NCBI GenBank assembly: GCA_022710665.1
Contig: JAKLGN010000018.1
Location: forward strand, 1-15,214
Reading direction: 5' to 3'
DNA: 15,214 nucleotides
Source: Methanoregula sp.
GTDB taxonomy: Archaea > Halobacteriota > Methanomicrobia > Methanomicrobiales > Methanospirillaceae
Each line of letters starts with the position of its first letter. Within the stretch, counting starts at the first letter, position 1. The position numbers were made by a program, and so were the translations under genes. The notes beneath the pieces are model-generated. The model was not told the origin of the DNA and ran no database searches. It saw only the letters and a list, made by a program, of their open reading frames with translations. Below are positions 1-7,150 of the stretch, piece after piece.

Positions 1-829
1 TGATAGTTCTCGATGGACCAGCAGATAGCCTGAAGGTTCTTCCTGTCCTGATGGTCCATGGTCCGGAAATTGGAGGCCCAGAACCTGTTTTTTCCCGTAT
101 TTGTTAACCGTATGAATTACGGGGACGACCCTATATTTTTTCATGTGGACAGTCATGCCGTCGTCCGGGATCTCCAGATCAGAAACCGGTCGGTTCTCTG
201 TATCGTCAGGATTCACCATTCTGTTCTTTTTTGATGCGGGAAAACCAGTTCCAGCAAAGTTTGGTGACGCACTTCAGATTATCGATACCGGAATACCAAC
301 TGTCAAACATGACAAAACAGGGTTGAAATCCCCTGGCAGCTGCAGTCGTAACCATCTGACGAAAATAATCGTTCTTCGACATCACGTCACCATCTTTGTC
401 GTAAACCGGTAATCGAAGAGAAGGGTATTGACCCCATCGGTCCAGAACAGAGTATTGAGGCCGATCCCTTTTTACGATTTTGTGATGCTTCCCGCTCCAC
501 TGATAATAGGTCAGTTCAATGTGTTTCAAATGGATATTATCGATGACGGTATCGTCAAGGATCAACCAGCCGCTCCGCTTCTCTACAAACTGTTTAACCT
601 CGTTCCACAACGTCTCAGGTGTCAGTGACTGTCTTGTCAGAAACCGGTTGATTTTATCGTGCGCTATTACCAGAACATTCTCGGAATAACATTCCGCTGC
701 CTTCACGCACGATACATCGCATTGTGCTGCTACGAGAAAACTGATGTAATATAAATCAGTTATCTTTCGGGTCGTTGCCACTACGGTATCCTTTGCCGTC
801 AAACTATTTTGATCTGCCGGTTTGTTCAC
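1..829 (-). pseudogene. Frameshifted IS701/IS4-like DDE transposase, partial at left edge
   Basis: This is a cut-and-paste transposase of the RNase H-fold DDE group. The first 207 codons (829 to 206, GTG start) carry the first catalytic Asp in LILDDTVIDN, a YYQWSGKHHKIVKR segment, a YDKDGDVMSKNDYFRQM segment and the second Asp in CFVMFDSWYSG. The frame then meets a stop at 206-208. Reading on in the +1 frame after the A6 run at about 226-231 restores family-like sequence (KKNRMVNPDDTENRPVSDLE, then MKKYRVVPVIHTVNKYGKKQ) open to base 1. Five As instead of six would give one continuous frame. The expected third acidic residue and C-terminus lie outside the window. No ATG precedes the GTG in frame, because an in-frame stop lies at 848-850. 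The assignment to IS701 versus another IS4-superfamily group is from memory of the motifs. The gene is probably inactive unless the indel is a sequencing error. Confidence 0.8.
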
Positions 830-1071
830 ACTGTTGTGTAAGTCCTTTCAGGGAGGGAGTGTGGGTTGGGGCGATCACATCTGATTTACAAATTACATGG
901 GTCGTCTATTTCAGGATATGAGATATGGAAGGGGCTGACATAGTAGTAATCCATGGACAACGAGCTGAATTTGACAACGACACTGATCCTCCAACAGGAG
1001 AAGATTAAGCAACCGCGGGCAGTCCAAGGGGATGATTCTTCAGGAACAACAGCAGGATCCCAAAAAAATGC
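830..1071. other. Intergenic, probable outer end of the insertion sequence
   Basis: This gap lies between the transposase start and the end of the zinc-ribbon gene. The insertion-sequence terminus on this side should fall here, but the partner terminus is outside the window, so no inverted repeat or target duplication can be matched. A 43-codon frame (953-1084, plus) starts with ATG but has no recognisable domain and runs into the end of the minus-strand gene. I do not call it a gene. Confidence 0.4.
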
Positions 1072-1647
1072 TCATAACCGGTAACCATAGATCCGCTTCA
1101 CGCGGTGGGCAACCGTTTTCCAGCCCTCTTTGCGCATGAGCGGGCCGTCGCGAAGTTTCAGGTGGGATAGTTTAAACCGTTTTCCGGAGACGGTATACAT
1201 TTCCCCGACCACGAACGGCTGTTCGCCGTCACATTCCATGTAGACCGGTATGGTCTTCCTGCCGTCGTGGATCGAGATCTTGACTACGACGTTCTCAATG
1301 GCACGTGTCCAGAGGGTGGTGATGTCAGGAGCTTTTGCCCGTTGTACCCGTTTTTCACCGCATTCGATGCCTGTTATTTCCACACCGAACGCATCGTCGC
1401 CGCACTCGGCAACCATATGGTCCTCCACGGAACATTCATCTTCTTCGGCAAGCTCGATAGTGCAGACCTTTGATGTGCCTTCCCTTGATACAATCGTTTT
1501 TACCAGGAGAGCCGTTGGTTCGCGCTCTTTTCGGATCCGGTGGTGGTGGCCGCAGTTCGTGCACCGGACAAGCAGGTCGCGTGATTCGGCAACCACCTCA
1601 TGCTCGGTCTCATCTTTGCACCCGGGGCAGCTGGCGGTGATAAACAT
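1072..1647 (-). CDS. HVO_0476-family zinc-ribbon protein
   Basis: This is a 191-residue protein of the archaeal HVO_0476 family (COG1326-like) with unknown biochemical function, possibly a nucleic-acid or translation-associated protein. The N-terminus is a four-cysteine zinc ribbon, CPGC at residues 7-10 and CTNCG at 29-33. A beta-rich acidic region and a C-terminal basic tail (HRVKRIYGYRL) follow. I chose the ATG at 1647 because the Cys-ribbon begins right there, as in relatives. The frame stays open upstream to 1770, but that stretch lies inside the divergent DUF371 gene and has no family-like sequence. No Shine-Dalgarno sequence sits at useful spacing. A TTTATTA box on the minus strand at about 1673-1679 is about 28 bp upstream, which suggests a leaderless transcript. 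The family call is from pattern memory. Confidence 0.75.
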   Translation of the reverse strand: MFITASCPGCKDETEHEVVAESRDLLVRCTNCGHHHRIRKEREPTALLVKTIVSREGTSKVCTIELAEEDECSVEDHMVAECGDDAFGVEITGIECGEKRVQRAKAPDITTLWTRAIENVVVKISIHDGRKTIPVYMECDGEQPFVVGEMYTVSGKRFKLSHLKLRDGPLMRKEGWKTVAHRVKRIYGYRL

Positions 1648-1680
1648 TGAATATGCATGGCAACCCTCACCTAATAAAGC
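1648..1680. promoter_or_regulatory. Compact divergent promoter, both genes probably leaderless
   Basis: Only 33 bp separate the two divergent start codons. On the minus strand a TTTATTA element lies about 28 bp before the ATG at 1647. On the plus strand an AT-rich element (TTGAATATGC, about 1647-1656) lies about 28 bp before the ATG at 1681. Each putative TATA box therefore sits almost on the other gene's start. This spacing fits archaeal leaderless transcription. Transcription starts were not measured. Confidence 0.45.
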
Positions 1681-2109
1681 ATGGAGGCGCAGGAGATCAT
1701 CCGGTGCCGGGGGCACCCGCTTGTCCTTGGCACGCACCCAACCACGTTCGAAGTGACCTGCGGGGACCACCTCACCAGGAACGGGAACTGTATCATCGGG
1801 ATTGGAGCGGAGAAGGGCTGTGCCGGGCTTTCACCATCATTTCGTTCTGTACTTGCTCATGATGATGCAATCCTCATAACCCGTTTCGTATGCAACGGGA
1901 TTGTGGCAGAAGTCCGGTCGTGCGGGTCATCGCAGTTCACCCTCAACCACCCAGAGGATATGGTCTGGCGGAAGAGTCCTTTTGTCTGCGGCCGCACCAT
2001 CGGAATCCGGTCCGACAGGGTTGCCCTGACCCTCCCGCGGGAGCTCATTCTGGCCCTTCGGCAGGGAAAAGAGATGGTCGTTATCCTGACCGCTACACGT
2101 CCCGGCTGA
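1681..2109 (+). CDS. DUF371 family protein
   Basis: This is a 142-residue protein matching the archaeal DUF371 family (COG2090-like). Hallmarks are IRCRGHPLVLGTHPTTFEVT near residue 6, CIIGIGAEKGCAGL near 37, a GSSQFTLNHPEDMVWRKSPF segment near 80 and a GRTIGIRSDRVALTLPREL segment near 104. The molecular function of the family is unknown. There is no signal peptide or membrane segment, so it is probably cytosolic. The length matches the family. The ATG at 1681 is the first codon that gives the conserved N-terminus, and no room remains for a leader with a ribosome binding site. The 3' end overlaps the convergent xseB by 17 bp, so the two stop regions are shared. Confidence 0.85.
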   Translation: MEAQEIIRCRGHPLVLGTHPTTFEVTCGDHLTRNGNCIIGIGAEKGCAGLSPSFRSVLAHDDAILITRFVCNGIVAEVRSCGSSQFTLNHPEDMVWRKSPFVCGRTIGIRSDRVALTLPRELILALRQGKEMVVILTATRPG

Positions 2110-2278
2110 GGGTTGTGATCTTCAACTCGGCGTCTGTCAGGAGTGACTCGCACTGTTTTACGAGCGCAGCACCCTGCTCATAGAGCCGCATGCTCTCGTC
2201 AAGGCTCGTGTTCCCATCCTCGATCTTTTCTATGATCCGTTTCAGTTCCTCGATCTTTTCCTCATATGTTCCCGTCAT
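2093..2278 (-). CDS. xseB: Exonuclease VII small subunit
   Basis: This is a 61-residue protein with the hallmark XseB pattern: YEEKIEELKRIIEKIEDGNT followed by SLDESMRLYEQGAALVKQCE, two amphipathic helices. In bacteria several small subunits bind the coiled coil of one XseA to form exonuclease VII, which degrades single-stranded DNA processively into acid-insoluble oligonucleotides in either direction. The length is typical, as bacterial XseB is usually 60-85 residues. It overlaps the end of xseA by 17 bp, which suggests translational coupling. Its own 3' end overlaps the convergent DUF371 gene. Presence in an archaeon is known for some methanogens and implies ancient transfer from bacteria. 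Confidence 0.92.
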   Translation of the reverse strand: MTGTYEEKIEELKRIIEKIEDGNTSLDESMRLYEQGAALVKQCESLLTDAELKITTLSRDV

Positions 2279-3512
2279 GGTCTACACGCTCCACGGTAAC
2301 CTCACTGCTGCCATCATAAAACCGGATATTCAGCCGGTCTTTTATCCTGATATTTGCATTACGCCGTACGATCCGGCCGTCCTTTTCCGCGAGGCAATAG
2401 CCCCGGGCAAGCACGGCACGGGGGCTCCTCCCAGCGAGGGCTTCCTTCATACCTGCAAGCTGGAGCCGGTTGCGCTCAAGGCAGGTATGCACTGCCCGGT
2501 CGAGCCGGTCCGCAAGATCGGCCGTTGCGGTCCTGCGCTCATCCAGCCGCCGGAGGAACCGCTGGGGGCGGAGCCGGTTATAGAGACCGCAGATCTCCTC
2601 TTTTGCCCATGTTACCCTTCCTAGAAGAGCGGAGTCCATCTGAAGCCGCAGTTCCTTCAGCCTGATAGAAAGGAGGTTCCGGTCCGGGACCACGAGCTCG
2701 GCAGCTGCTGACGGCGTTGGAGCCCGGAGATCTGCTGCGAGATCGGCGAGTGTCACATCAACTTCGTGGCCGATAGCACTGACCACCGGTACCGGGCAGG
2801 CTGCGATGGCTTTAACAACATCCGGATGGTTGAAGGGGAAGAGGTCCTCGAAACTCCCGCCGCCCCGCGCAACAATGACCACGTCCACAAGACCGTCCAG
2901 CCGCCGGATCGCTGCGGCAATCTCCTGGTATGCCTCATCGCCCTGTACTGCTGTCGGCGATATCACGATCTTTACCGGGAATCGCCGCTCCACGACATTC
3001 GTGATATCATGAATGACGGCGCCTGTCTCTGAGGTGACTACACCTATCCTTGCCGGGAACGCGGGGAGCTCCCGCTTGCGATCCGCGGAAAACAAGCCAA
3101 GGGCCGAAAGTTCCTTCTTCCACTGCTCGACGAGCAGGAACTTCTCCCCGAGGCCGGCCTTCTCTATTTTCCTGGCCTGCAGCTGGTAAGCCCCATGCGG
3201 TGCGTATACCGTAACAGAACCGGAAACCACCACCTCCATGCCTTCCATGGGTGTGAATGTCAGGCAATCCGCATCCGACCGCCACATCACGCACTTGATG
3301 ACCGCGGCGGTGCTGCTACCGCCTTTTTCCGAGAGCGAGAAGTAACGATGTCCCCGGCTATGGTGTTTGTAGTTGGTGATCTCTCCCCGGACCCGGATAT
3401 CCTGCAGACGGGGGTCGTCAAGGAGTTCCCCGATTATCGCTGATAGTTCGGAGACCCGGAAAGGCGCCGCCCTGTTGCCCGATGGCTCTTCCGGGGTGCT
3501 GAACCAGTCCAT
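2262..3512 (-). CDS. xseA: Exonuclease VII large subunit
   Basis: This is the catalytic large subunit of exonuclease VII, a single-strand-specific nuclease acting in DNA repair and recombination, 416 residues long. An N-terminal OB-fold (about residues 15-110) includes VRGEITNYKHHSRGHRYFSL and VIKCVMWR. The catalytic domain follows with IGVVTSETGAVIHDI, the signature VIVARGGGSFEDLFPFNHPD and PVVSAIGHEVDVTLADLAAD, then RAPTPSAAAELVVPD. A helical region carrying the XseB-binding arms (about 285-365) and a C-terminal RGYCLAEKDGRIV segment complete it. I chose the ATG at 3512; two in-frame TTG codons just upstream are less likely. No Shine-Dalgarno sequence precedes it, but TTTGATATGC on the minus strand at about 3536-3545 is about 28 bp upstream, which again fits a leaderless start. 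It forms an operon with xseB. Confidence 0.95.
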   Translation of the reverse strand: MDWFSTPEEPSGNRAAPFRVSELSAIIGELLDDPRLQDIRVRGEITNYKHHSRGHRYFSLSEKGGSSTAAVIKCVMWRSDADCLTFTPMEGMEVVVSGSVTVYAPHGAYQLQARKIEKAGLGEKFLLVEQWKKELSALGLFSADRKRELPAFPARIGVVTSETGAVIHDITNVVERRFPVKIVISPTAVQGDEAYQEIAAAIRRLDGLVDVVIVARGGGSFEDLFPFNHPDVVKAIAACPVPVVSAIGHEVDVTLADLAADLRAPTPSAAAELVVPDRNLLSIRLKELRLQMDSALLGRVTWAKEEICGLYNRLRPQRFLRRLDERRTATADLADRLDRAVHTCLERNRLQLAGMKEALAGRSPRAVLARGYCLAEKDGRIVRRNANIRIKDRLNIRFYDGSSEVTVERVDHDGNI

Positions 3513-3554
3513 CAACAACTATTAGGACAAAACCGCATATCAAATAGGTGGGTT
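3513..3554. promoter_or_regulatory. Divergent promoter between xseA and the TIM-barrel gene
   Basis: This is a 42-bp spacer between divergent starts. The minus-strand TATA-like TTTGATATGC at about 3536-3545 is placed for leaderless xseA. On the plus strand a GGTGG ribosome binding site (3547-3551) lies 3 bp before the ATG at 3555, so that mRNA must start further upstream. No convincing plus-strand TATA box is visible. Confidence 0.4.
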
Positions 3555-4376
3555 ATGGTCCCGATCGCGGTCTCCAGCATGTTCTTCCATGAATACACCA
3601 GCCCTGAAATCTTCAGCTATGCCTCACGGGCAGGCCTTGACGGGATCGAGTACTGGCTGGAAACACCGCATTTCTGGCTCCGCAGCCTTCCGGTGGATGA
3701 AGTACTCATTTGTCGTCAGAAGCACCCGGAACTCTCCGCAATCACCGTGCATGCACCAATCCTCGACCTGAATCCCTGCTCGATCAACCCTGATGTAGCG
3801 GAAATCTCGATTCAGTACGCAATCCGCTCGATAACGATCGCCGATCAACTGGGGGCCCATATTCTTACGCTCCATCCGGGCCGCCGCACCGCAAAACGTC
3901 CTCCCGGGGATGCAGACTTTGCACGGTTTGAGCACTACCTCTCAGCGCTCCGCGATGCAGCTACCAAAAATTCCCTGAAGATCTGCATGGAAAACATGGA
4001 ACCGACTGTCAACTCGTTCCTCTGCACACCGGAACGCGTCCGCCAGCTGCTTGATGATGAACCGTGGCTCTTTTTCACGCTCGATACCTCCCATGCACTG
4101 GCAAAATCCGAAGAAGAACTTCTCAGGTATATCGAGTTCTGTCATGGACGCCTGGCGAATGTGCATATCAGCCGGAAAGAGGGAAAGATCCTGCACCTGC
4201 CACTGGACCGGAGCCCTCTCATGGCAACGGTTATACACGCCCTTCAGGACGTTGGGTACAGCGGACCCCTGACGCTTGAGATCGATGACCTGAATTTCCC
4301 GCGTCCCCTCTCAGCAGAAGAGAAAATCGGCGTCCTCTCCCGCGACAATGCGTTCATCCGCAAATGCCTGGAATGA
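3555..4376 (+). CDS. Sugar phosphate isomerase/epimerase-like TIM-barrel protein
   Basis: This 273-residue protein belongs to the xylose-isomerase-like TIM-barrel superfamily (COG1082), which also contains AP endonuclease family 2. Visible strand-end motifs are GLDGIEYWLE near residue 28, AITVHAPILDLNP near 76, GAHILTLHPGRRT near 100, KICMENMEP near 143, FFTLDTSHAL near 172, LANVHISRKEG near 195 and LTLEIDDLNF near 240. The Glu, Asp/His, His and Glu residues there match the metal-binding positions of the superfamily. The substrate cannot be told from sequence, and an endonuclease IV-like role is less likely given the length. GGTGG precedes the ATG. It stands alone, divergent from xseA and followed by an AT-rich spacer. 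Confidence 0.8.
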   Translation: MVPIAVSSMFFHEYTSPEIFSYASRAGLDGIEYWLETPHFWLRSLPVDEVLICRQKHPELSAITVHAPILDLNPCSINPDVAEISIQYAIRSITIADQLGAHILTLHPGRRTAKRPPGDADFARFEHYLSALRDAATKNSLKICMENMEPTVNSFLCTPERVRQLLDDEPWLFFTLDTSHALAKSEEELLRYIEFCHGRLANVHISRKEGKILHLPLDRSPLMATVIHALQDVGYSGPLTLEIDDLNFPRPLSAEEKIGVLSRDNAFIRKCLE

Positions 4377-4382
4377 GCGCTG

Positions 4383-4463
4383 GTTTTATTAAATGGATTC
4401 CCGAATATAATTGTGTACTTTCAGTCGAAGTTATGTGCGTGCACCAGCACGTTGTGAAACACA
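4383..4463 (+). promoter_or_regulatory. Promoter and leader of the CBS-CorC membrane protein gene
   Basis: A TTTTATTAAA stretch (4384-4393) may end the upstream transcript. AATATAA at 4404-4410 is a good TATA candidate, predicting a start near 4433 and a leader of about 30 nt before the ATG at 4464. The leader includes a short GTGC...GCAC inverted repeat around 4436-4451. No clear Shine-Dalgarno sequence precedes the ATG. Confidence 0.45.
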
Positions 4464-5768
4464 ATGATAGAATACACTCTTGAAATCTTTCTTTTTATTC
4501 TCTGTGTCCTCCTCTCTGCATTCTTCTCGAGTTCTGAGGTTGCCCTCATCTCTATGACTCGCGCAAAAGTCAGGACTCTCGATAACGAGAACCGGGTAGG
4601 ATCGCATGCCCTTGTTGTCCTGAAAGAATCGCCGGAACACCTCCTGACAACAATCCTTATCGGAAACAATATCGTCAATATCGGAGCAGCGGCACTCGCA
4701 ACCGCGATAGCCATCAAAATGTTCGGCGACGTCGGGGTCGGTATCGCAACCGGTTTCGTAACGATTGTCATCCTTATCTTCGGGGAGATCGGGCCTAAGA
4801 TTTATGCCACCCGGGCATCGGACACGTTCGCCCTGACAGTTGCCCCGATTATCCTGTTCCTCTCAAATCTTCTCACTCCTGGTATCTGGGTTATGGAACG
4901 GGTGAGTCCGAAACTGGGTATTGGAAAGGATACTGCAGAACCGGCAGTCACGGAAGACGAGATCAAGGAATGGATCGATGTGGGAAAAGAGGACGGAACC
5001 ATTGAACAGGAAGAGCAGGACATGCTCTACTCGGTGCTGGAGTTCGGTGACACAACCGCCCGGGAGATCATGACCCCCCGCGTCAACGTTATCCTGATGG
5101 AAGATACAATCTCATTCGAAGATGCGATCCGGATCTTCAATGAGACCGGGTTTTCCCGTATACCGGTATATCATGACCAGATCGACAACATCACCGGCAT
5201 CCTGAACGTCAAGGATGTCTTCTCCGCCATGGTTTCAAACCGGAAGGACTCAACCATAAGGGAGATCATGTATGATCCCATGTTCGTTCCCGAAACCAAG
5301 AAGATCGACGATCTGCTGAAGGAACTCCGAGTCCATCGCGTTCAGATGGCGATAGTGATCGATGAGTACAGCAGTTTCGTTGGGATTGTCACTGTCGAGG
5401 ACATTCTCGAAGAACTGGTCGGGGATATCCTTGACGAGTTCGACAAGGAGGAGCCTGGTGTCCAGGAGCTTGCCCCCGGGGTTCATGTCGTCGATGCCCA
5501 GATGTGGGTAGAAGAGATCAACGAAACCATGGACCTTCTCCTGCCGACCGATGAGTCCTATGAAACCATCGGCGGTCTTGTCATCGATCGCCTCGGACAC
5601 CTCCCGCAACATCCCGGGGAAAAGGTGGAGATTGATGATGGGCGGGTGACCCTGGTGGTCATGCAGATGCATGGCCGGCGCATTGTCAAAGTGAAGATCG
5701 TCAATCATACTGCACACAGGAATAGCGTGAAAACCACCGCTGATAGTGCAACGGAGGAGAAAAAATGA
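4464..5768 (+). CDS. DUF21-CBS-CorC/HlyC membrane protein (CNNM-like)
   Basis: This 434-residue protein of the CNNM/CorC group (COG1253, formerly called hemolysins) is linked to magnesium or other divalent cation transport. Residues 1 to about 170 form the DUF21 membrane domain with three or four hydrophobic helices and the hallmarks SAFFSSSEVALIS, LIGNNIVNI and FGEIGPKIYA. Two CBS motifs follow at about 190-310 (TAREIMTPRVNVI, FSRIPVYHDQIDNITGILNV, then VQMAIVIDEYSSFVGIVTVE); these usually bind adenine nucleotides and gate transport. A CorC_HlyC domain ends the protein at about 330-415 (YETIGGLVIDRLGHLP). Length and order are full. The stop overlaps the purN start as ATGA, so the two genes are probably co-transcribed although functionally unrelated. 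Confidence 0.9.
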   Translation: MIEYTLEIFLFILCVLLSAFFSSSEVALISMTRAKVRTLDNENRVGSHALVVLKESPEHLLTTILIGNNIVNIGAAALATAIAIKMFGDVGVGIATGFVTIVILIFGEIGPKIYATRASDTFALTVAPIILFLSNLLTPGIWVMERVSPKLGIGKDTAEPAVTEDEIKEWIDVGKEDGTIEQEEQDMLYSVLEFGDTTAREIMTPRVNVILMEDTISFEDAIRIFNETGFSRIPVYHDQIDNITGILNVKDVFSAMVSNRKDSTIREIMYDPMFVPETKKIDDLLKELRVHRVQMAIVIDEYSSFVGIVTVEDILEELVGDILDEFDKEEPGVQELAPGVHVVDAQMWVEEINETMDLLLPTDESYETIGGLVIDRLGHLPQHPGEKVEIDDGRVTLVVMQMHGRRIVKVKIVNHTAHRNSVKTTADSATEEKK

Positions 5769-6370
5769 CGAAGCGCGTTGCCGTTCTTGCCTCGGGACGC
5801 GGTTCAAACTTCCAGGCGGTTGTTGAAGCCATTGCAGAGGGTAGGATCCCGGCAACGTGTGTCGCACTGATCACCGACAATCCGAATGCCTTCGCCATTG
5901 AACGCGCACAGCGTGCGGGTGTTCCGGTCACCGTGGTCGATTACGCAGCCTTCCCTTCCCGCGAGGATTACGAGCACGAACTCCTCGCCGCTATGGAACA
6001 GCAGAGAGCAGACCTCTTCGTGCTCGCGGGATACATGCGTATCCTGGGTCCAGCCATTATTCGGGCATTCCCGGAAAAGATTCTCAACATCCACCCTGCC
6101 CTGCTCCCCGGTTTCACCGGTCTCCATGCTCAGCGCCAGGCTGTAGCGTACGGGGTAAAAGTGGCCGGGTGCACGGTCCATTTCGTGGATGAAAACCTTG
6201 ACTGTGGCCCGATCATCCTCCAGAAGTGCGTACCTGTTCTGAGGGATGACGATGAGGACTCCCTCGCTGAGCGGATCCTTGTCGAAGAACACAAGTGTTA
6301 TCCGGAGGCGATCCGGCTTTTTTGTGAGAACCGGCTGGAAATTCATGGCAGGACCGTGCGGATCCGCTGA
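5765..6370 (+). CDS. purN: Phosphoribosylglycinamide formyltransferase (GART)
   Basis: This enzyme of de novo purine synthesis transfers a formyl group from 10-formyl-tetrahydrofolate to glycinamide ribonucleotide. The 201 residues show the N-terminal phosphate-binding VAVLASGRGSNFQAV, the folate-site FVLAGYMRILG near residue 86, ILNIHPALLPGF with Asn108 and His110, and HFVDENLDCGPIILQ with Asp146. Asn, His and Asp correspond to the catalytic triad N106/H108/D144 of E. coli PurN. A strong ribosome binding site, GGAGGAG, lies inside the end of the upstream gene. The start codon overlaps that gene's stop by 4 bp. A folate-type PurN in a methanogen relies on a 10-formyl donor or a pterin analogue; the donor cannot be seen here. 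Confidence 0.95.
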   Translation: MTKRVAVLASGRGSNFQAVVEAIAEGRIPATCVALITDNPNAFAIERAQRAGVPVTVVDYAAFPSREDYEHELLAAMEQQRADLFVLAGYMRILGPAIIRAFPEKILNIHPALLPGFTGLHAQRQAVAYGVKVAGCTVHFVDENLDCGPIILQKCVPVLRDDDEDSLAERILVEEHKCYPEAIRLFCENRLEIHGRTVRIR

Positions 6371-6474
6371 CAATCCATTCACGCGCCATGTCCACTGATC
6401 TCCCCCGTTATCACCGCGGCTTTTTTACATGAGACGCCTATACTATGCACAACCAAACGCCGGCAGGGTCCAGA
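6371..6474 (+). promoter_or_regulatory. purN end / rnp4 promoter spacer
   Basis: A CTTTTTTAC run at about 6420-6428 could serve as a U-rich archaeal terminator for purN. A CCTATACTAT element follows at about 6436-6445 and could be a TATA-like box for rnp4, predicting a start near the ATG at 6475. Both calls rest on short AT-rich strings. Confidence 0.3.
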
Positions 6475-6801
6475 ATGAAGGAGCGATCAAAGAATCCCGC
6501 AACAAAGATGGTGGCAAAGGAACGGATCTGCGTGCTATTCGACCAGGCAAGACTTGCATTCCGTGACCACCCTGAACTGAGCAACCGTTACGTGGTTCTT
6601 GCCCGGCTGATCGCGATGCGCCAGCGGGTGCGGATAGACCGTGATTTGCGCCGCCAGTACTGCCACCACTGTAATGCGTTCCTCGTACCGGGACGGAATA
6701 TGCGGGTTCGGATTCACCGGGGCAATGTGGTGGTAACCTGTGGAATATGCAATAAAAAAACAAGATACCGGGTGGTGAGATCTCATGTCCGACAAGACTG
6801 A
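6475..6801 (+). CDS. rnp4: Ribonuclease P protein component 4 (Rpp21/Rpr2 family)
   Basis: This is an archaeal RNase P protein subunit that works with the RNase P RNA and other Rpp proteins to remove 5' leaders from pre-tRNAs. Helical N-terminal KNPATKMVAKERICVLFDQA and HPELSNRYVVLARLIAMRQR precede the zinc ribbon, with CHHC (about residues 62-65 from this start) and CGIC near the end as ligand pairs. I prefer the ATG at 6475 because family members start just before the KNPA-type motif and an AGGG lies 6 bp upstream. An in-frame ATG at 6445 would add ten residues. The end overlaps yhbY by 17 bp. The gene pair is commonly seen in archaea, and its position near ribosomal genes fits tRNA and ribosome maturation. 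Confidence 0.9.
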   Translation: MKERSKNPATKMVAKERICVLFDQARLAFRDHPELSNRYVVLARLIAMRQRVRIDRDLRRQYCHHCNAFLVPGRNMRVRIHRGNVVVTCGICNKKTRYRVVRSHVRQD

Positions 6802-7087
6802 CCGATCGATGCAGGACCTCAAGCCGACCGTCTGGATCGGTAAGCAGGGCTGTACGGAGACCATGATCGAAGAGATCGTGGCGCAGCTCAAAAAACGAAA
6901 GCGGATCAAGGTAAAATGGCTGCAGAACACTGAGGCCGATCCTGATGACATTGCTTTAAAAGCCAGGGCAAAACTGATCGAAGTGCGGGGCAGGACGATG
7001 GTACTGGAAGGAAGAGGGAAGGGCACTGTGGCGACCACAATCAGGGTTCCAAAAAACGAAAAGAGAACGGTAAACGGAATACTGTAA
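6785..7087 (+). CDS. YhbY/CRS1-CRM family RNA-binding protein
   Basis: This 100-residue single-domain CRM protein is related to bacterial YhbY, which associates with pre-ribosomal 50S particles, and to plant CRS1 splicing factors. Family features are KPTVWIGKQGCTETMIEEIV (residues 13-32), a basic LKKRKRIKVKW strand, and a C-terminal region where the family usually has a GxxG loop, here LEGRGKGTV. The protein is strongly basic at its C-terminus, in keeping with RNA binding. It overlaps rnp4 by 17 bp, so translational coupling is likely. A role in ribosome assembly or tRNA processing is inferred from the family and from neighbours. Confidence 0.88.
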   Translation: MSDKTDRSMQDLKPTVWIGKQGCTETMIEEIVAQLKKRKRIKVKWLQNTEADPDDIALKARAKLIEVRGRTMVLEGRGKGTVATTIRVPKNEKRTVNGIL

Positions 7088-7150
7088 CCTGCGAAAAAGT
7101 GAGAACATGGTTATTCTTTTCTGGATTTCATTCTGAATTTATCTGGAGCG
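7088..7150 (+). terminator. Spacer after yhbY with T-rich runs
   Basis: T-rich tracts at about 7110-7120 (TTATTCTTTT) and 7127-7142 could end the rnp4-yhbY transcript. The same AT-rich strings could instead be promoter elements for the structured RNA that follows. The sequence alone does not decide. Confidence 0.3.

Noticed and set aside
222..235. Programmed -1 frameshift at A-AAAAAG in the transposase
   Set aside because: The frame that restores the protein is +1; the -1 frame hits a TGA within a few codons.
953..1084. 43-codon plus-strand frame after the transposase
   Set aside because: No ribosome binding site, no domain, and it runs into the 3' end of the opposite gene.
1648..1770. N-terminal extension of the zinc-ribbon protein by 41 residues
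   Set aside because: The extension lies antisense to the DUF371 start and does not look like the family; the zinc ribbon begins right after the ATG at 1647.
3513..3518. TTG start for xseA two codons earlier
   Set aside because: The ATG at 3512 is available, no ribosome binding site favours TTG, and the extra residues are not conserved.
5250..6382. Long minus-strand frames opposite the CorC gene and purN
   Set aside because: Both plus-strand genes carry full catalytic or domain signatures; the antisense frames have none.
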